NCBI GenBank assembly: GCA_016788115.1
Contig: JAEURR010000004.1
Coordinates: 1-44,093, forward strand
Length of the DNA: 44,093 bases
Direction: 5' to 3'
From: Chthonomonas sp.
GTDB lineage: Bacteria; Armatimonadota; Fimbriimonadia; Fimbriimonadales; Fimbriimonadaceae
Shown here: positions 16,489-26,484 of the stretch, piece by piece
Layout of the letters: every line of letters starts with the position of its first letter
Numbering within the stretch: the stretch's first letter is position 1
The notes under the pieces: model-generated
Database searches by the model: none
Told to the model about the DNA's origin: nothing
The model's input: the letters and a program-made list of their open reading frames with translations, nothing else
Made by a program: the position numbers and the translations under genes

Positions 16489-17814
16489 ATGGAGACGCTT
16501 TCTGACCCCCTCACCCGTTCTGCAACAAGGCTCAAGACTGTAAGCGCCGAAGAAGCCGTCAAGCTGATCAAGTCGGGCGACTCCGTGTTCATCCACGGGA
16601 TGGGTGCGTACCCATCCCGGCTGGCTCACGCCATGGTTGGACGCGCGGACGAACTCCGAAATGTCGAGATCATCCATCTGCACGTCGAGGGCGAAGTGCC
16701 CTATGCCGATCCTTCGATGCAGGATTCGTTCTTCGTGAACAATCTGTTCATCGGTGGCAACCTACGGACAGCAGTGGACGAAGGGCGTGCGGACTACGTT
16801 CCGGTGTTTCTGAGCGAGATCCCGGCGCTCTTCCGACGAAGGATCATGCCGCTTGACGTGGCGCTGCTGAGCGTGTCGCCACCCGACAAGCACGGTTTTT
16901 GCTCGCTCGGCGTCTCAGTCGATATCTCGCTTGCAGCAGCGCAGAGCGCAACGACGCGCATTGCCCAGATCAATCCGAACATGCCGAGGACGCATGGAGA
17001 CGGCAACATCCACATCAGTGCGTTCGATGCCGTCGTTTTCACGGACGATCCGCTACCCGCACACGAGCCGACCGAGATCGGGACGGTTGAGGGCAAAATC
17101 GGCGAGCTCATTGCGACGCTCGTGGACGACGGCGCTTGCCTGCAGATGGGTATCGGCGGCATTCCCAATGCTGTGCTTGCCGCCCTTACCAATCACAAGC
17201 GACTTGGTATCCACACGGAAATGTTCAGCGACGGGGTGGTGGAACTCGTGGAGCGAGGAGTCATCACCGGCGAAGAAAAGTCGATCTACCCGGGCAATAT
17301 TGTCTCCGGATTTGTCAGCGGCTCAAGGCGTCTGTACGACTTCATCGACGACAACCCGTTCGTCAAGCTACTGGACATTTCGTTTGTGAACGACACAAGC
17401 AACATCCGTCGGCTCGACAAGATGACCGCGATCAACAGCGCCGTTGAAATCGACCTTACCGGACAGATCTGTGCCGACTCGATCGGGACGCGGATGTTCA
17501 GCGGAGTGGGAGGCCAAATGGACTTTGTCCGGGGTGCAAGCCTCTCCGAGGGAGGCAAGCCGATCTTCGCCTTACCGAGCACCACAAACAAGGGCATCTC
17601 GCGGATTACTCCGATGCTCAAGCCCGGCGCGGGGGTCGTAACGACCCGAGCCCACGTCCACTACGTCGTCACCGAATTCGGCATCGCCAACCTGTACGGA
17701 AAGAACTTGCGCCAGAGGGCGACCGAACTCATCAAGATCGCGCACCCCGATCACCGCGAGGAACTGGAGCGCGCGGCGTATGAACGCTTCAAGAGGAGCG
17801 ACACCATCTCATGA
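16489..17814 (+). CDS. Acetyl-CoA hydrolase/CoA-transferase family protein
   Basis: A 441-aa family I CoA-transferase of the Cat1/Cat2/4-hydroxybutyrate CoA-transferase type. Markers are the paired oxyanion loop MGIGGIPNAVLAAL and the catalytic glutamate in HTEMFSDGVVEL (about E244), which forms a glutamyl-CoA thioester. In this operon the expected job is exchanging CoA between propionyl-CoA or acetyl-CoA and succinate, giving succinyl-CoA plus free acid in the cytoplasm. The ATG at 16489 follows GGGAGG; the frame extends to a TTG at 16474 that lies in the stem-loop region. Its stop overlaps the next start by 4 nt. Exact acyl specificity cannot be read from sequence. Confidence 0.88.
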   Translation: METLSDPLTRSATRLKTVSAEEAVKLIKSGDSVFIHGMGAYPSRLAHAMVGRADELRNVEIIHLHVEGEVPYADPSMQDSFFVNNLFIGGNLRTAVDEGRADYVPVFLSEIPALFRRRIMPLDVALLSVSPPDKHGFCSLGVSVDISLAAAQSATTRIAQINPNMPRTHGDGNIHISAFDAVVFTDDPLPAHEPTEIGTVEGKIGELIATLVDDGACLQMGIGGIPNAVLAALTNHKRLGIHTEMFSDGVVELVERGVITGEEKSIYPGNIVSGFVSGSRRLYDFIDDNPFVKLLDISFVNDTSNIRRLDKMTAINSAVEIDLTGQICADSIGTRMFSGVGGQMDFVRGASLSEGGKPIFALPSTTNKGISRITPMLKPGAGVVTTRAHVHYVVTEFGIANLYGKNLRQRATELIKIAHPDHREELERAAYERFKRSDTIS

Positions 17815-19370
17815 GTACTACCGGAATTACTGCCCCTGACCGAATCGCCGAACTCAGGTCCAAAAAACAGGAATTGCTGCTTGGAGGCGGTCAAGACCGT
17901 ATCGACAAGCAACACGAAGGCGGCAAGATGACCGCCCGCGAACGCATCGACACTCTGCTGGACACGAACACATTCCAGGAGTTCTCCGTTTTCGCCGAGC
18001 ACCGATGCACGAACTTCGGCATGGCGGGCAAGAAGGCCCCGGCCGATGGCGTCGTGACCGGGACGGGAACGGTGGACGGTCGGTTCATCCACCTGGCTAG
18101 CCAAGACTTCACCGTCTATGGCGGCTCGGCCGGCGAAGTCCACAGCGAGAAGGTCGTCGAATCGATGCGAGCTGCTCTCCGGACGGGGACGCCGTTCGTG
18201 TTCATCAACGACTCAGGTGGCGCGCGCATCCAAGAGGGGATCGACTCGCTGAGCGGATACGCCAAGGTGTTCTACGCAAACACCGAACTGAGCGGCGTTG
18301 TCCCACAGGTTTCGCTGATCTGCGGTCCGTGCGCCGGTGGCGCGGCTTACTCCCCTGCCCTCACGGACTTCATTATTCAGACTCGCAAGGCGCAGATGTT
18401 CATCACCGGGCCCTCGGTGATCAAGCAGGTCACCGGCGAAACCGTGAGCGCCGAGGAACTCGGCGGCGCGGAAGCTCAGATGCACTACTCGGGCGTGGTC
18501 CACTTCGTCGCGGACGACGATGATCATGCGATGGGAATCTGTCGGCGTCTGCTGAGCTTCTTGCCGAGCAACAACTTGGAAGACCCACCGTTGCTCCCTG
18601 GCGAATACGTGCTTGAGCCTGACCCAACTCTGAACGACGTCATCCCGGATGATCCCAAGAAGCCGTACGACGTGCGCGACGTCATCACCAAGATCGTGGA
18701 CTACGGCGACTTCATGGAGATCCAGGAGACCTTCGCGGACAACATCGTCGTCGGGTTTGGGCGCGTCGCGGGTCGCACAGTCGGTTTGATCGGGAACCAA
18801 CCCAAAGTGTTCGCCGGCGTGCTCGACATTAATTCCAGCGACAAGGCGGCCCGGTTCATCCGGTTCTGCAACGCCTTCAACATCCCGCTCGTGACCCTCG
18901 TGGACACTCCAGGGTTCCTTCCTGGCGTCAGCCAGGAGTACGGCGGCATCATCCGCCACGGCGCAAAGGTGCTTTTCGCTTACTCGGCGACGACCGTGCC
19001 GAAGGTGAGCGTCATCATGCGCAAGGCCTACGGCGGCGCGTACGTTGCGATGTGCGCCCGGGACCTCGGTGCCGACCGAGTCTTTGCCTGGCCTACCGCC
19101 GAGATCGCCGTTATGGGGGCCGAAGGTGCAGCCGAGATCGTGTTCAAACGCGAGATCGAGCAAGCGGAGGATAAGGCGGCCGCGCGCGTTCAGTTCACCG
19201 AGGCATATCGGGCCAAGTTCAGCACTCCCTACGTCGCGGGTGCACGACGAATGGTCGATGACATCATCGAACCAAGCCAAACCCGCATCGCCATTGCCCG
19301 CGCCCTGGAGAGCCTGCACACGAAGCGCGAACTGCGTCCTTCGAAGAAGCACGGCCTGATCCCGCTCTGA
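17811..19370 (+). CDS. Methylmalonyl-CoA carboxyltransferase 12S / propionyl-CoA carboxylase beta subunit
   Basis: A 519-aa acyl-CoA carboxyltransferase with two crotonase-like halves. The N half has FVFINDSGGARIQEGIDSL and CGPCAGGAAYSPALTDF; the C half has TLVDTPGFLPGVSQEYGG and MRKAYGGAYVAMCARDLG. These glycine-rich pairs form the oxyanion holes for biotin and acyl-CoA. It transfers CO2 between biotin and propionyl-CoA/methylmalonyl-CoA. The start ATG overlaps the CoA-transferase stop (ATGA). Paired with the 5S-type subunit and a free biotin carrier and without a biotin carboxylase, it fits a transcarboxylase; propionyl-CoA carboxylase is possible if a biotin carboxylase is encoded elsewhere. 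Confidence 0.93.
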   Translation: MSTTGITAPDRIAELRSKKQELLLGGGQDRIDKQHEGGKMTARERIDTLLDTNTFQEFSVFAEHRCTNFGMAGKKAPADGVVTGTGTVDGRFIHLASQDFTVYGGSAGEVHSEKVVESMRAALRTGTPFVFINDSGGARIQEGIDSLSGYAKVFYANTELSGVVPQVSLICGPCAGGAAYSPALTDFIIQTRKAQMFITGPSVIKQVTGETVSAEELGGAEAQMHYSGVVHFVADDDDHAMGICRRLLSFLPSNNLEDPPLLPGEYVLEPDPTLNDVIPDDPKKPYDVRDVITKIVDYGDFMEIQETFADNIVVGFGRVAGRTVGLIGNQPKVFAGVLDINSSDKAARFIRFCNAFNIPLVTLVDTPGFLPGVSQEYGGIIRHGAKVLFAYSATTVPKVSVIMRKAYGGAYVAMCARDLGADRVFAWPTAEIAVMGAEGAAEIVFKREIEQAEDKAAARVQFTEAYRAKFSTPYVAGARRMVDDIIEPSQTRIAIARALESLHTKRELRPSKKHGLIPL

Positions 19371-19379
19371 GGAATCGAA

Positions 19380-19769
19380 ATGAAACTGAAGATCACGATC
19401 GAAAACAAGGCATACGAAGTCGAAGTCGAAGTTGCGGAAGAGCAACCCGCCACCGCCGTGCGCTACATCGGTGGTGGCGGATCTGCAGCACCGCGTTCGG
19501 CTCCCACAATGAACCACGCCGCGCCGAGCTCTGACGCGAGACAACCGGACGATGAAGGTCGCGCCGTACGTTCGCCGCTCGCGGGCGTCGTCTCCGAGAT
19601 CAGCGTCGCCGTTGGCGACACCGTCACCGTAGACCAGCCCGTCATCGTGCTGGAAGCCATGAAGATGTTCACGACGATCACGTCACCCGTTGCTGGCAAG
19701 GTCAAGAACATCGAAGTCGCGCAGACGGATCCCGTCAAGCAGGGCCAACTCTTGATGGAGTTCGAATAG
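19380..19769 (+). CDS. Biotin carboxyl carrier protein (1.3S-type)
   Basis: A 129-aa biotin carrier. The N-terminus (MKLKITIENKAYEVEVE) is the strand pair typical of carriers in oxaloacetate decarboxylase and transcarboxylase systems, followed by a Ala/Pro/Ser-rich linker (about residues 33-60) and a biotinyl domain with EAMKM at 92-96 (biotinylated K95). It carries carboxybiotin between the 5S- and 12S-type subunits. It lies 9 nt after the 12S-type gene and 9 nt before the epimerase gene, firmly inside the operon. Confidence 0.94.
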   Translation: MKLKITIENKAYEVEVEVAEEQPATAVRYIGGGGSAAPRSAPTMNHAAPSSDARQPDDEGRAVRSPLAGVVSEISVAVGDTVTVDQPVIVLEAMKMFTTITSPVAGKVKNIEVAQTDPVKQGQLLMEFE

Positions 19770-19778
19770 GGGGAGCCA

Positions 19779-20249
19779 TTGGAAACCACAGAATTCACTA
19801 AGATCGGGGTTCGCAGCGTGGACCACGTCGCCATCGCGGTGCCGCTTGGCACGCTTGACCAACACATCGTTCTGTACGAAAAGATGGGCTTCACCCTCGT
19901 TCATCGCGAAGAAGTGTACGGAGGCGACCAAGTTCGTGAGGCGCTACTGCGGGTCGGCGAGAGCGAGAACCTGATTCAACTTTTGGAGCCCCTCAATGAG
20001 GATTCGCCCGTCGCAAAGCAGATCGAGCGTCAGGGTGGCCGGGGCGGTCTCGCCCACGTCGCCTTCCGGGTGGAGGACGCCCAATCGGCGCATGCTGGGC
20101 TCAAAGCCGAAGGATACAACTTGATCGACCCAGCACCCCGGCCAGGTTCGCGGGGCACGACCGTTTTCTTCATGCACCCCAAGAGCCACGCGGAAGGATC
20201 GCTCGGGGTGCTGTACGAATTCGTTGAAGTGCCGAACTCGGAGGCGTAA
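19779..20249 (+). CDS. mce: Methylmalonyl-CoA epimerase
   Basis: A 156-aa VOC-fold enzyme interconverting (S)- and (R)-methylmalonyl-CoA, the step between carboxyltransferase and mutase. Metal and catalytic residues are visible: His in SVDHVAIAV, Glu/Gln in LIQLLEP, His in GGLAHVAFRV and Glu in VLYEFVEV. It starts at a TTG (19779) behind a very strong GGGGGAG, an unusual start that is supported by length and spacing. Its stop TAA shares its last base with the ATG of the mutase small subunit. Confidence 0.92.
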   Translation: METTEFTKIGVRSVDHVAIAVPLGTLDQHIVLYEKMGFTLVHREEVYGGDQVREALLRVGESENLIQLLEPLNEDSPVAKQIERQGGRGGLAHVAFRVEDAQSAHAGLKAEGYNLIDPAPRPGSRGTTVFFMHPKSHAEGSLGVLYEFVEVPNSEA

Positions 20250-22132
20250 TGGAACAATTGTTTTCCGAATTCCCTGCCACCACGACCGACGAGTGGATGG
20301 CAGCGATTGAACGGGATCTAAAGGGCGCGGACTTCAATAAGCGGCTCGTGAAGAAGACCTTGGACGGGGTCCAGTTACGCCCGTTCTACCGCGCTGAAGA
20401 TCTTCCGAACACATTGCCGATGCTCGGTCGATCCAGCCCTATCATCAGTCGAGAAGAGATTCGCGAACCGGACCTACGCGAGGCAAATGCACACCTCGCG
20501 CGCGCGGTCAAGCGCGGCATCGTGCAGTTTTCGATTTCGCTGTATCCGGGTGGTGCCGCGGTTTCTACGCATCAAGACCTTCGGACGCTCCTGGAGGGTG
20601 TGGACCTTACCAGCGTTGCGATCCACTGGAACGTTGGTCCCTTGGCCCTCCCATTCATGGGGCTGCTGAGCCGCTATCTGGGCGAAAAGCAGATCGACCC
20701 GACCAAGGTTTTGGGTTCGTGCGACTTTGATCCGATCATGGATCGTGCCGCTCGGTGGACTCAGGCTGACGGAGCTTCATGGACCCAAGACGTCACCCGG
20801 TATCTGCAGCAAGTCGAGGGGCCGATGCCTCGGTTTGGTTTGTTCGGTATCCGCGGTGCATTCATCGAGAAGGCGGGCGCGAGCATCGGGCAAGAGCTTG
20901 CCGTGACTGCCGCACTCATGGCTGATAGTCTCGGCGCAGCCCAAGAAGCGGGATGCGACGTAACCGAATTGGTTCACCGCAGCGAGGTGCGGTACGGCGT
21001 GGGCACAAACTACGTCTTGGAAATCGCCAAACTCCGCGCTGCCCGTCTCGTTCTGGGCGAAGTTTGCCAAGCGTTTGGGGTAACCGGCGCAATTCCGAAG
21101 TTGCACGTGATCACCACGAGCAGCAACAAGACGCTCTACGATGCCCACAACAATTTGCTGCGCGCCACGATTGAGTCGATGTCCGCCGTCATCGGCGGAG
21201 CGGACTCCATCTCGACGGCGGCGTACGACCAGGGCTATCACACGCCGGATGAATTCAGCGAGCACCTCAGCCGCAACACTTTAGACCTGATCGTCGACGA
21301 GGGCCACTGTTGCCGTGTGGACGATCCATTAGGTGGGAGCTACACGGTCGAGCGACTCACGGCTGACTACGCCGACGCGGCCTGGGAACTCTTCCTACGC
21401 ATCCAGAATGCAGGCGGCGTGCTCGCAGCAATGCCGCAGATCCGCGAAGAGTTAGAGCGAGTCCGGAACGAGCGATCCGAGCAAGTCGACCGACGCCGAC
21501 GCATGATCGTCGGGACGACGATCTTTTCGAATACTTCTGAGCGCCGGCTCCAGGACATCCAGTCTAGCCCGGCGGCGATGCAAGCCCGTCCGTGGGACGA
21601 CAAAGATCGACCCGATCTTGGGGCTTGGCTCACAGACGCTAAGGTACCGAGCTCGCCGTTCGATCCGTTCCGACCGAGTTGGCCCTTCGAGCACCTCCGA
21701 ATCAGACTTGAGCGTCACGTGGCCGCGGGCGGTCGCTTGCCCAAGATCCTGCTCATGCTCTTGGGCGACGCAAAGATGCGTGCCGCTCGCGCAGAATTCT
21801 GCCAGAGCTTCTTGGCGGCTGGGGGCTACGATGTCCAGCAACGGAGCGCTGACAACGCACAGGAGGCTCTGAGTCAGGCATCAGCAGACGGATATGACAT
21901 GGTTGTTCTATGTAGCTCCGACCCTGAGTACGCCGGCATCGCCGCGAGCATCAAGCCCAGCGGCACCAAGTGCGAGGTGTGGGTCGCCGGATTTCCCGAA
22001 GAGTCCGTCGAATCGTTGCGCGCACTGGGGGTGACCGACTTCATTCACGTCCGGCTGAGTCACCTGGCGACCCTCAACAAGCTCCATCACCGATTCGGCA
22101 TCGCGTTGCTCCCGGAGGAGACGAATTCATGA
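20249..22132 (+). CDS. mutA: Methylmalonyl-CoA mutase, small subunit
   Basis: A 627-aa homolog of the mutase small (beta) subunit. It has the TIM-barrel region ([15 protein letters not shown] near 410, [10 protein letters not shown]-type barrel strands) and a degenerate cobalamin-like C-terminal domain beginning [15 protein letters not shown]. The DxHxxG base-off motif is missing there, so it does not bind B12 itself and serves structurally in a heterodimer with the large subunit. Start and stop are overlapped by the neighbouring genes (1 nt and 4 nt), indicating coupled, stoichiometric synthesis. Confidence 0.93.
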   Translation: MEQLFSEFPATTTDEWMAAIERDLKGADFNKRLVKKTLDGVQLRPFYRAEDLPNTLPMLGRSSPIISREEIREPDLREANAHLARAVKRGIVQFSISLYPGGAAVSTHQDLRTLLEGVDLTSVAIHWNVGPLALPFMGLLSRYLGEKQIDPTKVLGSCDFDPIMDRAARWTQADGASWTQDVTRYLQQVEGPMPRFGLFGIRGAFIEKAGASIGQELAVTAALMADSLGAAQEAGCDVTELVHRSEVRYGVGTNYVLEIAKLRAARLVLGEVCQAFGVTGAIPKLHVITTSSNKTLYDAHNNLLRATIESMSAVIGGADSISTAAYDQGYHTPDEFSEHLSRNTLDLIVDEGHCCRVDDPLGGSYTVERLTADYADAAWELFLRIQNAGGVLAAMPQIREELERVRNERSEQVDRRRRMIVGTTIFSNTSERRLQDIQSSPAAMQARPWDDKDRPDLGAWLTDAKVPSSPFDPFRPSWPFEHLRIRLERHVAAGGRLPKILLMLLGDAKMRAARAEFCQSFLAAGGYDVQQRSADNAQEALSQASADGYDMVVLCSSDPEYAGIAASIKPSGTKCEVWVAGFPEESVESLRALGVTDFIHVRLSHLATLNKLHHRFGIALLPEETNS

Positions 22133-24258
22133 AAGTCAACTTCCCTTCCGAGTTACGACCCAAGACCACCCCGGTGGAAACCACCGGTACTGCTTGGAAT
22201 TCTCCCGAGAACATCCCCGTCAAGCCGCGCTACTCGGCCCGAGACCTAGAACATCTGGAGCACCTTGGCTACGCCGCGGGCGTTCCTCCGTACCTGCGAG
22301 GGCCGTATTCCTCGATGTACGCCCTGCAACCGTGGACGATCCGTCAATACGCGGGCTTCAGCACCGCCGAAGAATCGAACGCCTTCTACCGGGCCAACCT
22401 CGCAGCGGGACAGAAGGGTCTCAGCGTGGCGTTTGACCTGCCGACTCACCGTGGCTACGACTCGGACCACGAGCGCGTCCTCGGCGATGTGGGCAAGGCG
22501 GGGGTGGCGATCGATTCGGTCGAGGACATGAAGGTCCTTTTCGACGGAATTCCCCTCGGCGAAATGAGCGTGAGCATGACGATGAACGGAGCAGTGCTGC
22601 CCGTCATGGCGTTCTATATCGTCGCCGCCGAAGAGCAGGGAGTCGGGACCGAACGGCTCAGCGGAACCATCCAGAACGACATTCTGAAAGAGTTCATGGT
22701 CCGCAACACGTACATCTATCCGCCGCTCCCGAGCATGCGGATTATCGGCGACATATTTCAGTACTGCGCCGAGCGGATGCCCAAGTTCAACTGCATCAGC
22801 GTGAGTGGGTACCACATGCAAGAAGCGGGGGCGACGAGTGACCTGGAACTCGCCTACACACTCGCCGACGGCCTGGAATACCTGCGCACCGGAGTCAACG
22901 CGGGCCTTTCGGTCGATGACTTCGCGCCCCGAATCAGTTTCTTTTGGGACATCGGCATGAACCACTTCATGGAGGTGGCGAAGATGCGAGCGGCGAGACT
23001 TCTCTGGGCCAAAATCGTTCGCTCCTTCAACCCGAAGAACCCCAAGTCTATGGCGCTCCGAACCCACAGTCAGACTAGTGGGTGGTCCCTTACCGAGCAA
23101 GACCCGTTCAACAACGTCATGCGGACGTGCATCGAGGCGATGACGGCCGCTATCGGGCACACGCAGAGTCTCCATACCAATGCGCTCGATGAGGCGATCG
23201 CACTCCCGACGGAGTTCTCGGCTAGGATCGCTCGAAACACTCAATTGGTAATCCGTGAGGAGTCCGGCATATGCCAATTTGTGGACCCGTACGGCGGCTC
23301 ATTCTACGTCGAGTCGCTAACCCACGAGCTCGCTCACCGGGCTTGGAAGCTCATCGAAGAGATCGAAGAGCTGGGCGGCATGGCCAAAGCCATCGAAACT
23401 GGCGTGCCGAAGCGACGGATCGAGGAAGCCGCCGCCCGAAAACAGGCGCGGATCGACACCGGGAGAGATATCATCGTAGGTGTCAACCGCTATCGGCTCG
23501 ACCGAGAGCGACCGCTGGATATTCTGAGCATCGATAACGAAACGGTGCGCCGGCAGCAAGTCACCCGCTTGGAATCAGTCCGAGCGGCGCGGGACGCAGC
23601 TTCGGTTCAAGCGAGCCTGGATGCGATCTCCGAGAGTGCCAAAACCGGTGAGGGCAATCTACTCGCGCTGTGTGTCGAAGCAGCTCGCAAGCGGGCGACC
23701 CTAGGAGAGATCAGCATGGCGATGGAGAAGATTTGGGGACGATACCGAGCCGAAGCGACCGCTTCGAGCGGAGTCTATGGTCCCGAGGCAGGCTCGGACG
23801 AAAGTGTCCAGGCCGCCCGCACCCTGGCGGACCAGTTTGCTAGCGCCGAAGGCCGCCGACCCCGAATCCTCGTCGCCAAGATGGGACAAGATGGGCACGA
23901 TCGCGGTGAGAAGGCGGTTGCGAGCGCGTTCGCCGATCTTGGCTGGGATGTGGACGTTGGCGCACTCTTCCAGGTCCCCCGCGAGGTCGCCGACCAGGCC
24001 ATCGAGAACGACGTCCATGTCGTCGGCGTAAGTTCACTGGCTGCCGGACACAACACGCTCCTACCCGCGCTGATCACCGAACTCCGGTCGCGTGGCCGAG
24101 AGGACATTCTCGTGGTCGTGGGTGGCGTCATCCCGCCCCAAGACTACGAGGGGCTCTATGCGCACGGCGTCGCGGCGATCTTTGGGCCGGGCACGGTACT
24201 TCCGCTCGCCGCGCAAGAGATCTTGCGCGTGATGGCAGGGTCCCCGACACCCGCGTGA
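22129..24258 (+). CDS. mutB: Methylmalonyl-CoA mutase, large subunit
   Basis: A 709-aa adenosylcobalamin-dependent mutase interconverting (R)-methylmalonyl-CoA and succinyl-CoA. The catalytic barrel carries the substrate loop [19 protein letters not shown] and [19 protein letters not shown], and the C-terminal B12 domain has DGHDRG with H590 as the cobalt ligand, followed by [14 protein letters not shown] and GGVIPPQDY. Start at ATG 22129 (frame open further upstream inside mutA); it overlaps the mutA stop by 4 nt, and its own stop overlaps the meaB GTG start. No cobalamin riboswitch was seen upstream of the operon. Confidence 0.97.
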   Translation: MKVNFPSELRPKTTPVETTGTAWNSPENIPVKPRYSARDLEHLEHLGYAAGVPPYLRGPYSSMYALQPWTIRQYAGFSTAEESNAFYRANLAAGQKGLSVAFDLPTHRGYDSDHERVLGDVGKAGVAIDSVEDMKVLFDGIPLGEMSVSMTMNGAVLPVMAFYIVAAEEQGVGTERLSGTIQNDILKEFMVRNTYIYPPLPSMRIIGDIFQYCAERMPKFNCISVSGYHMQEAGATSDLELAYTLADGLEYLRTGVNAGLSVDDFAPRISFFWDIGMNHFMEVAKMRAARLLWAKIVRSFNPKNPKSMALRTHSQTSGWSLTEQDPFNNVMRTCIEAMTAAIGHTQSLHTNALDEAIALPTEFSARIARNTQLVIREESGICQFVDPYGGSFYVESLTHELAHRAWKLIEEIEELGGMAKAIETGVPKRRIEEAAARKQARIDTGRDIIVGVNRYRLDRERPLDILSIDNETVRRQQVTRLESVRAARDAASVQASLDAISESAKTGEGNLLALCVEAARKRATLGEISMAMEKIWGRYRAEATASSGVYGPEAGSDESVQAARTLADQFASAEGRRPRILVAKMGQDGHDRGEKAVASAFADLGWDVDVGALFQVPREVADQAIENDVHVVGVSSLAAGHNTLLPALITELRSRGREDILVVVGGVIPPQDYEGLYAHGVAAIFGPGTVLPLAAQEILRVMAGSPTPA

Positions 24259-25328
24259 ACGAACCGGAATCCAGCGCTTTGGAAGTTCGACCGGGGGTGA
24301 GCGCTCCGCCCTCGGTTAACCTCCAACTGCGCCGGATCCCACCCCCTGATGTGTCACCCGTCGAATTGGATGCCCGCTTGCGGGCCGGTGACCGTGCAGC
24401 GCTTGCCCAGGCGATCACCCTCATCGAGAGCGAGCAGCCAACTCACCATGACGCAGCCCGTGAGCTGATCGACCTGGCGCTCTCGCAAGCCCGTGCAAGC
24501 CGAAGGATCGGCTTCACCGGGGTACCTGGGGTCGGCAAGAGCACGCTGATCAACCAGATTGGGCTGCACTGGATCGCACAAGGGCACCGAGTCGCGGTGC
24601 TCGCGGTGGACCCCAGCAGCGTGGCTTCCCGGGGGAGCATCCTCGGTGACAAGGGTCGCATGCCGGGGCTCGCCGTGAGCCCGCAAGCTTTCGTACGACC
24701 AAGCCCGGGCGGACAGTCGCTCGGCGGGGTGGCGCACAAGACCCGCGAAGCGGCCTTGCTTTGCGAAGCCGCCGGTTACGACATCATAGCCATCGAAACC
24801 ATCGGCGTGGGCCAGAGCGAGGTGGCGGTGCACGCAATGGTGGATTGTTTCCTGCTCCTGATGCTCCCCGGAGCGGGCGATGAACTCCAAGGCCTGAAGC
24901 GCGGAATCATGGAGATGGCCGACGTCGTTGCGGTCACGAAGTCCGATCACGAGAACGTTGCGCGTGCGCAGCTCGCGTGCAGCCAGATTCAAAACGCTCT
25001 CCACTATCTTGCACCGACGCCAAGCGGATGGTCCCCCACCGCCCAATGCGTGAGCTCGGAAGCCCCTGGGACGGTCGGGAATCTTGCCAACTCTATCAGC
25101 GAATTCCTTTCTCATGAGGAGAGGACCGGTTGGTTTGCGCGCCGTCGCGCTCACCAAGCCTTGGAGTGGATGGAGGAGCTCGTGGTAGAGCAAGTTGTGC
25201 GCACTGCCCTACTCGATCCCCGCATCCTCGCGCTGCGCGACACCCTGGCACCGCAAGTCTCAAGCGGTATCCTGAGCGCGCGACGAGCCGCCGATGAGAT
25301 CCTCCAAGCCCTCCGGCATGAGCACTGA
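24255..25328 (+). CDS. meaB: Methylmalonyl-CoA mutase GTPase chaperone
   Basis: A 357-aa G3E-type P-loop GTPase of the MeaB/ArgK group. It protects and reloads adenosylcobalamin in the mutase. Visible motifs are Walker [10 protein letters not shown] (89-97), [20 protein letters not shown], a Walker B-like region [13 protein letters not shown] and the base-specificity motif VTKSDHEN. The start is a GTG overlapping the mutB stop (GTGA). The N-terminus has about 45 extra, Pro-rich residues relative to the helical start of many MeaB proteins, so a later start is possible. Confidence 0.94.
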   Translation: MNEPESSALEVRPGVSAPPSVNLQLRRIPPPDVSPVELDARLRAGDRAALAQAITLIESEQPTHHDAARELIDLALSQARASRRIGFTGVPGVGKSTLINQIGLHWIAQGHRVAVLAVDPSSVASRGSILGDKGRMPGLAVSPQAFVRPSPGGQSLGGVAHKTREAALLCEAAGYDIIAIETIGVGQSEVAVHAMVDCFLLLMLPGAGDELQGLKRGIMEMADVVAVTKSDHENVARAQLACSQIQNALHYLAPTPSGWSPTAQCVSSEAPGTVGNLANSISEFLSHEERTGWFARRRAHQALEWMEELVVEQVVRTALLDPRILALRDTLAPQVSSGILSARRAADEILQALRHEH

Positions 25329-26484
25329 ACCGCAGATCGAGCGCGTCCAGATCGAGGTCCCGTCACGCCATGATCGGGCCTCCGCGCCGATGCTGCTGCA
25401 GGCGGATCTCGTGGGGACCTGCCAAAAACGCCCACCCGTCGTATTCCTCACCGGCGGACCCGGTATCCCCGCCACTCATGCGCGGGCCTACGAACCTTTC
25501 CGAGTGGTCATTGATCATTTGGCGCAAACGCGCCGGGTCGTACTGCTTGATCAACGAGGGGTCAGCCTCTCGATCGCTCCCCTCAATGCCAGCCACGATC
25601 TCCTGCTGGCCCCCGAGGCTGCGATGACAGCCCTTGTCAAGCAGGCCCGGGCCACGCTCGCCACTGGGATCGATCCCCACGCCATCACACCTTGGCAAAG
25701 CGCGCTGGACGTTCCCATCGTCGCGCGGACTCTGGGGGTTGAGCAGGTCGATGTGATCGCCTACTCGTACGGGACCCACCTGGCGATGGCGACGGTTCGG
25801 GCGCGACCCGAGACCATCCGGAAACTGGTCCTCTGCGGTTTCGAAGGGCCGGATCAAACTTACAAGCTCCCCAGCCAGTTCGACCATCAGCTTGCCCGCA
25901 TCGACGGTGGACTGCTCGAGAAATTCGCCGCAGCGTGCGCACAGCTCTCCCGCCAACCGTGCTCGGGGCTCAGCGATTGGGGGCTCAGGTGGATTGCAAG
26001 CAGCTGGTTCGGACTGTCGGATCGCTATCCGTATCTATTGCCGCTATGCGAGGCTATCTTGAACCAGGATCTCGGCCCCATCGACAGAGCAACAGCGGGA
26101 TTCATCAAGATGCTCAATCACCGCTCCCCGGTTTACTATCTTTGTGATGCGGCAAGCGGAGCGTCCGGAGCGCGCCTGCAACAAATCGCCCGCGAGGCCG
26201 AATGTTCGTTGGTTGGTGAGGTGCTGAACTTCCCGTACCCAGCGATTCGCCTTGCCTGGGGTCAGTGCGATCTGGGAGACACATTTCGGGGGCCGCTTGA
26301 GATCCACTGCCCCGTGCTCGTGCGAACCGGCGAGATGGACGGATTCACTCCTCAGCAGAACATCGCCGACTCGGGCGTCCAAGTCGAGTCGGCACAATAT
26401 GTCCACTTGCCGGGGGCTGCTCACAACGATCTGCTGAGCGACCCCGAAGCGGCGGCGCAGATCAACGCGTTCTTGGACGCCTGA
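25318..26484 (+). CDS. Alpha/beta hydrolase, proline iminopeptidase-like (S33)
   Basis: A 388-aa serine hydrolase. The oxyanion motif LTGGPGIPA and the DQRGVS turn are typical of the S33 aminopeptidase group. The nucleophile elbow is AYSYGTHLAM, the acid lies in TGEMDGFTP and the histidine in GAAHNDLL, so the triad is complete. It would release N-terminal residues (often proline) from peptides, or hydrolyse an ester. It has no signal peptide. The ATG at 25318 lies inside the end of meaB (11-nt overlap), an odd partner for a mutase operon. Its 3' end overlaps the convergent PEP-CTERM gene by 23 nt. Confidence 0.85.
   Translation: MSTEPQIERVQIEVPSRHDRASAPMLLQADLVGTCQKRPPVVFLTGGPGIPATHARAYEPFRVVIDHLAQTRRVVLLDQRGVSLSIAPLNASHDLLLAPEAAMTALVKQARATLATGIDPHAITPWQSALDVPIVARTLGVEQVDVIAYSYGTHLAMATVRARPETIRKLVLCGFEGPDQTYKLPSQFDHQLARIDGGLLEKFAAACAQLSRQPCSGLSDWGLRWIASSWFGLSDRYPYLLPLCEAILNQDLGPIDRATAGFIKMLNHRSPVYYLCDAASGASGARLQQIAREAECSLVGEVLNFPYPAIRLAWGQCDLGDTFRGPLEIHCPVLVRTGEMDGFTPQQNIADSGVQVESAQYVHLPGAAHNDLLSDPEAAAQINAFLDA

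Noticed and set aside
18213-19544. 443-codon frame antisense to the 12S-type carboxyltransferase and biotin carrier
   Set aside because: Shadow of two certain genes; composition rich in His/Arg/Asp as expected from reverse-strand reading.
14351-19769. Interpretation as a Na+-pumping oxaloacetate or methylmalonyl-CoA decarboxylase
   Set aside because: The membrane beta subunit and a gamma subunit with a transmembrane helix are both absent from the operon.
22246-23277. 343-codon frame antisense to mutB
   Set aside because: Shadow of a certain gene.
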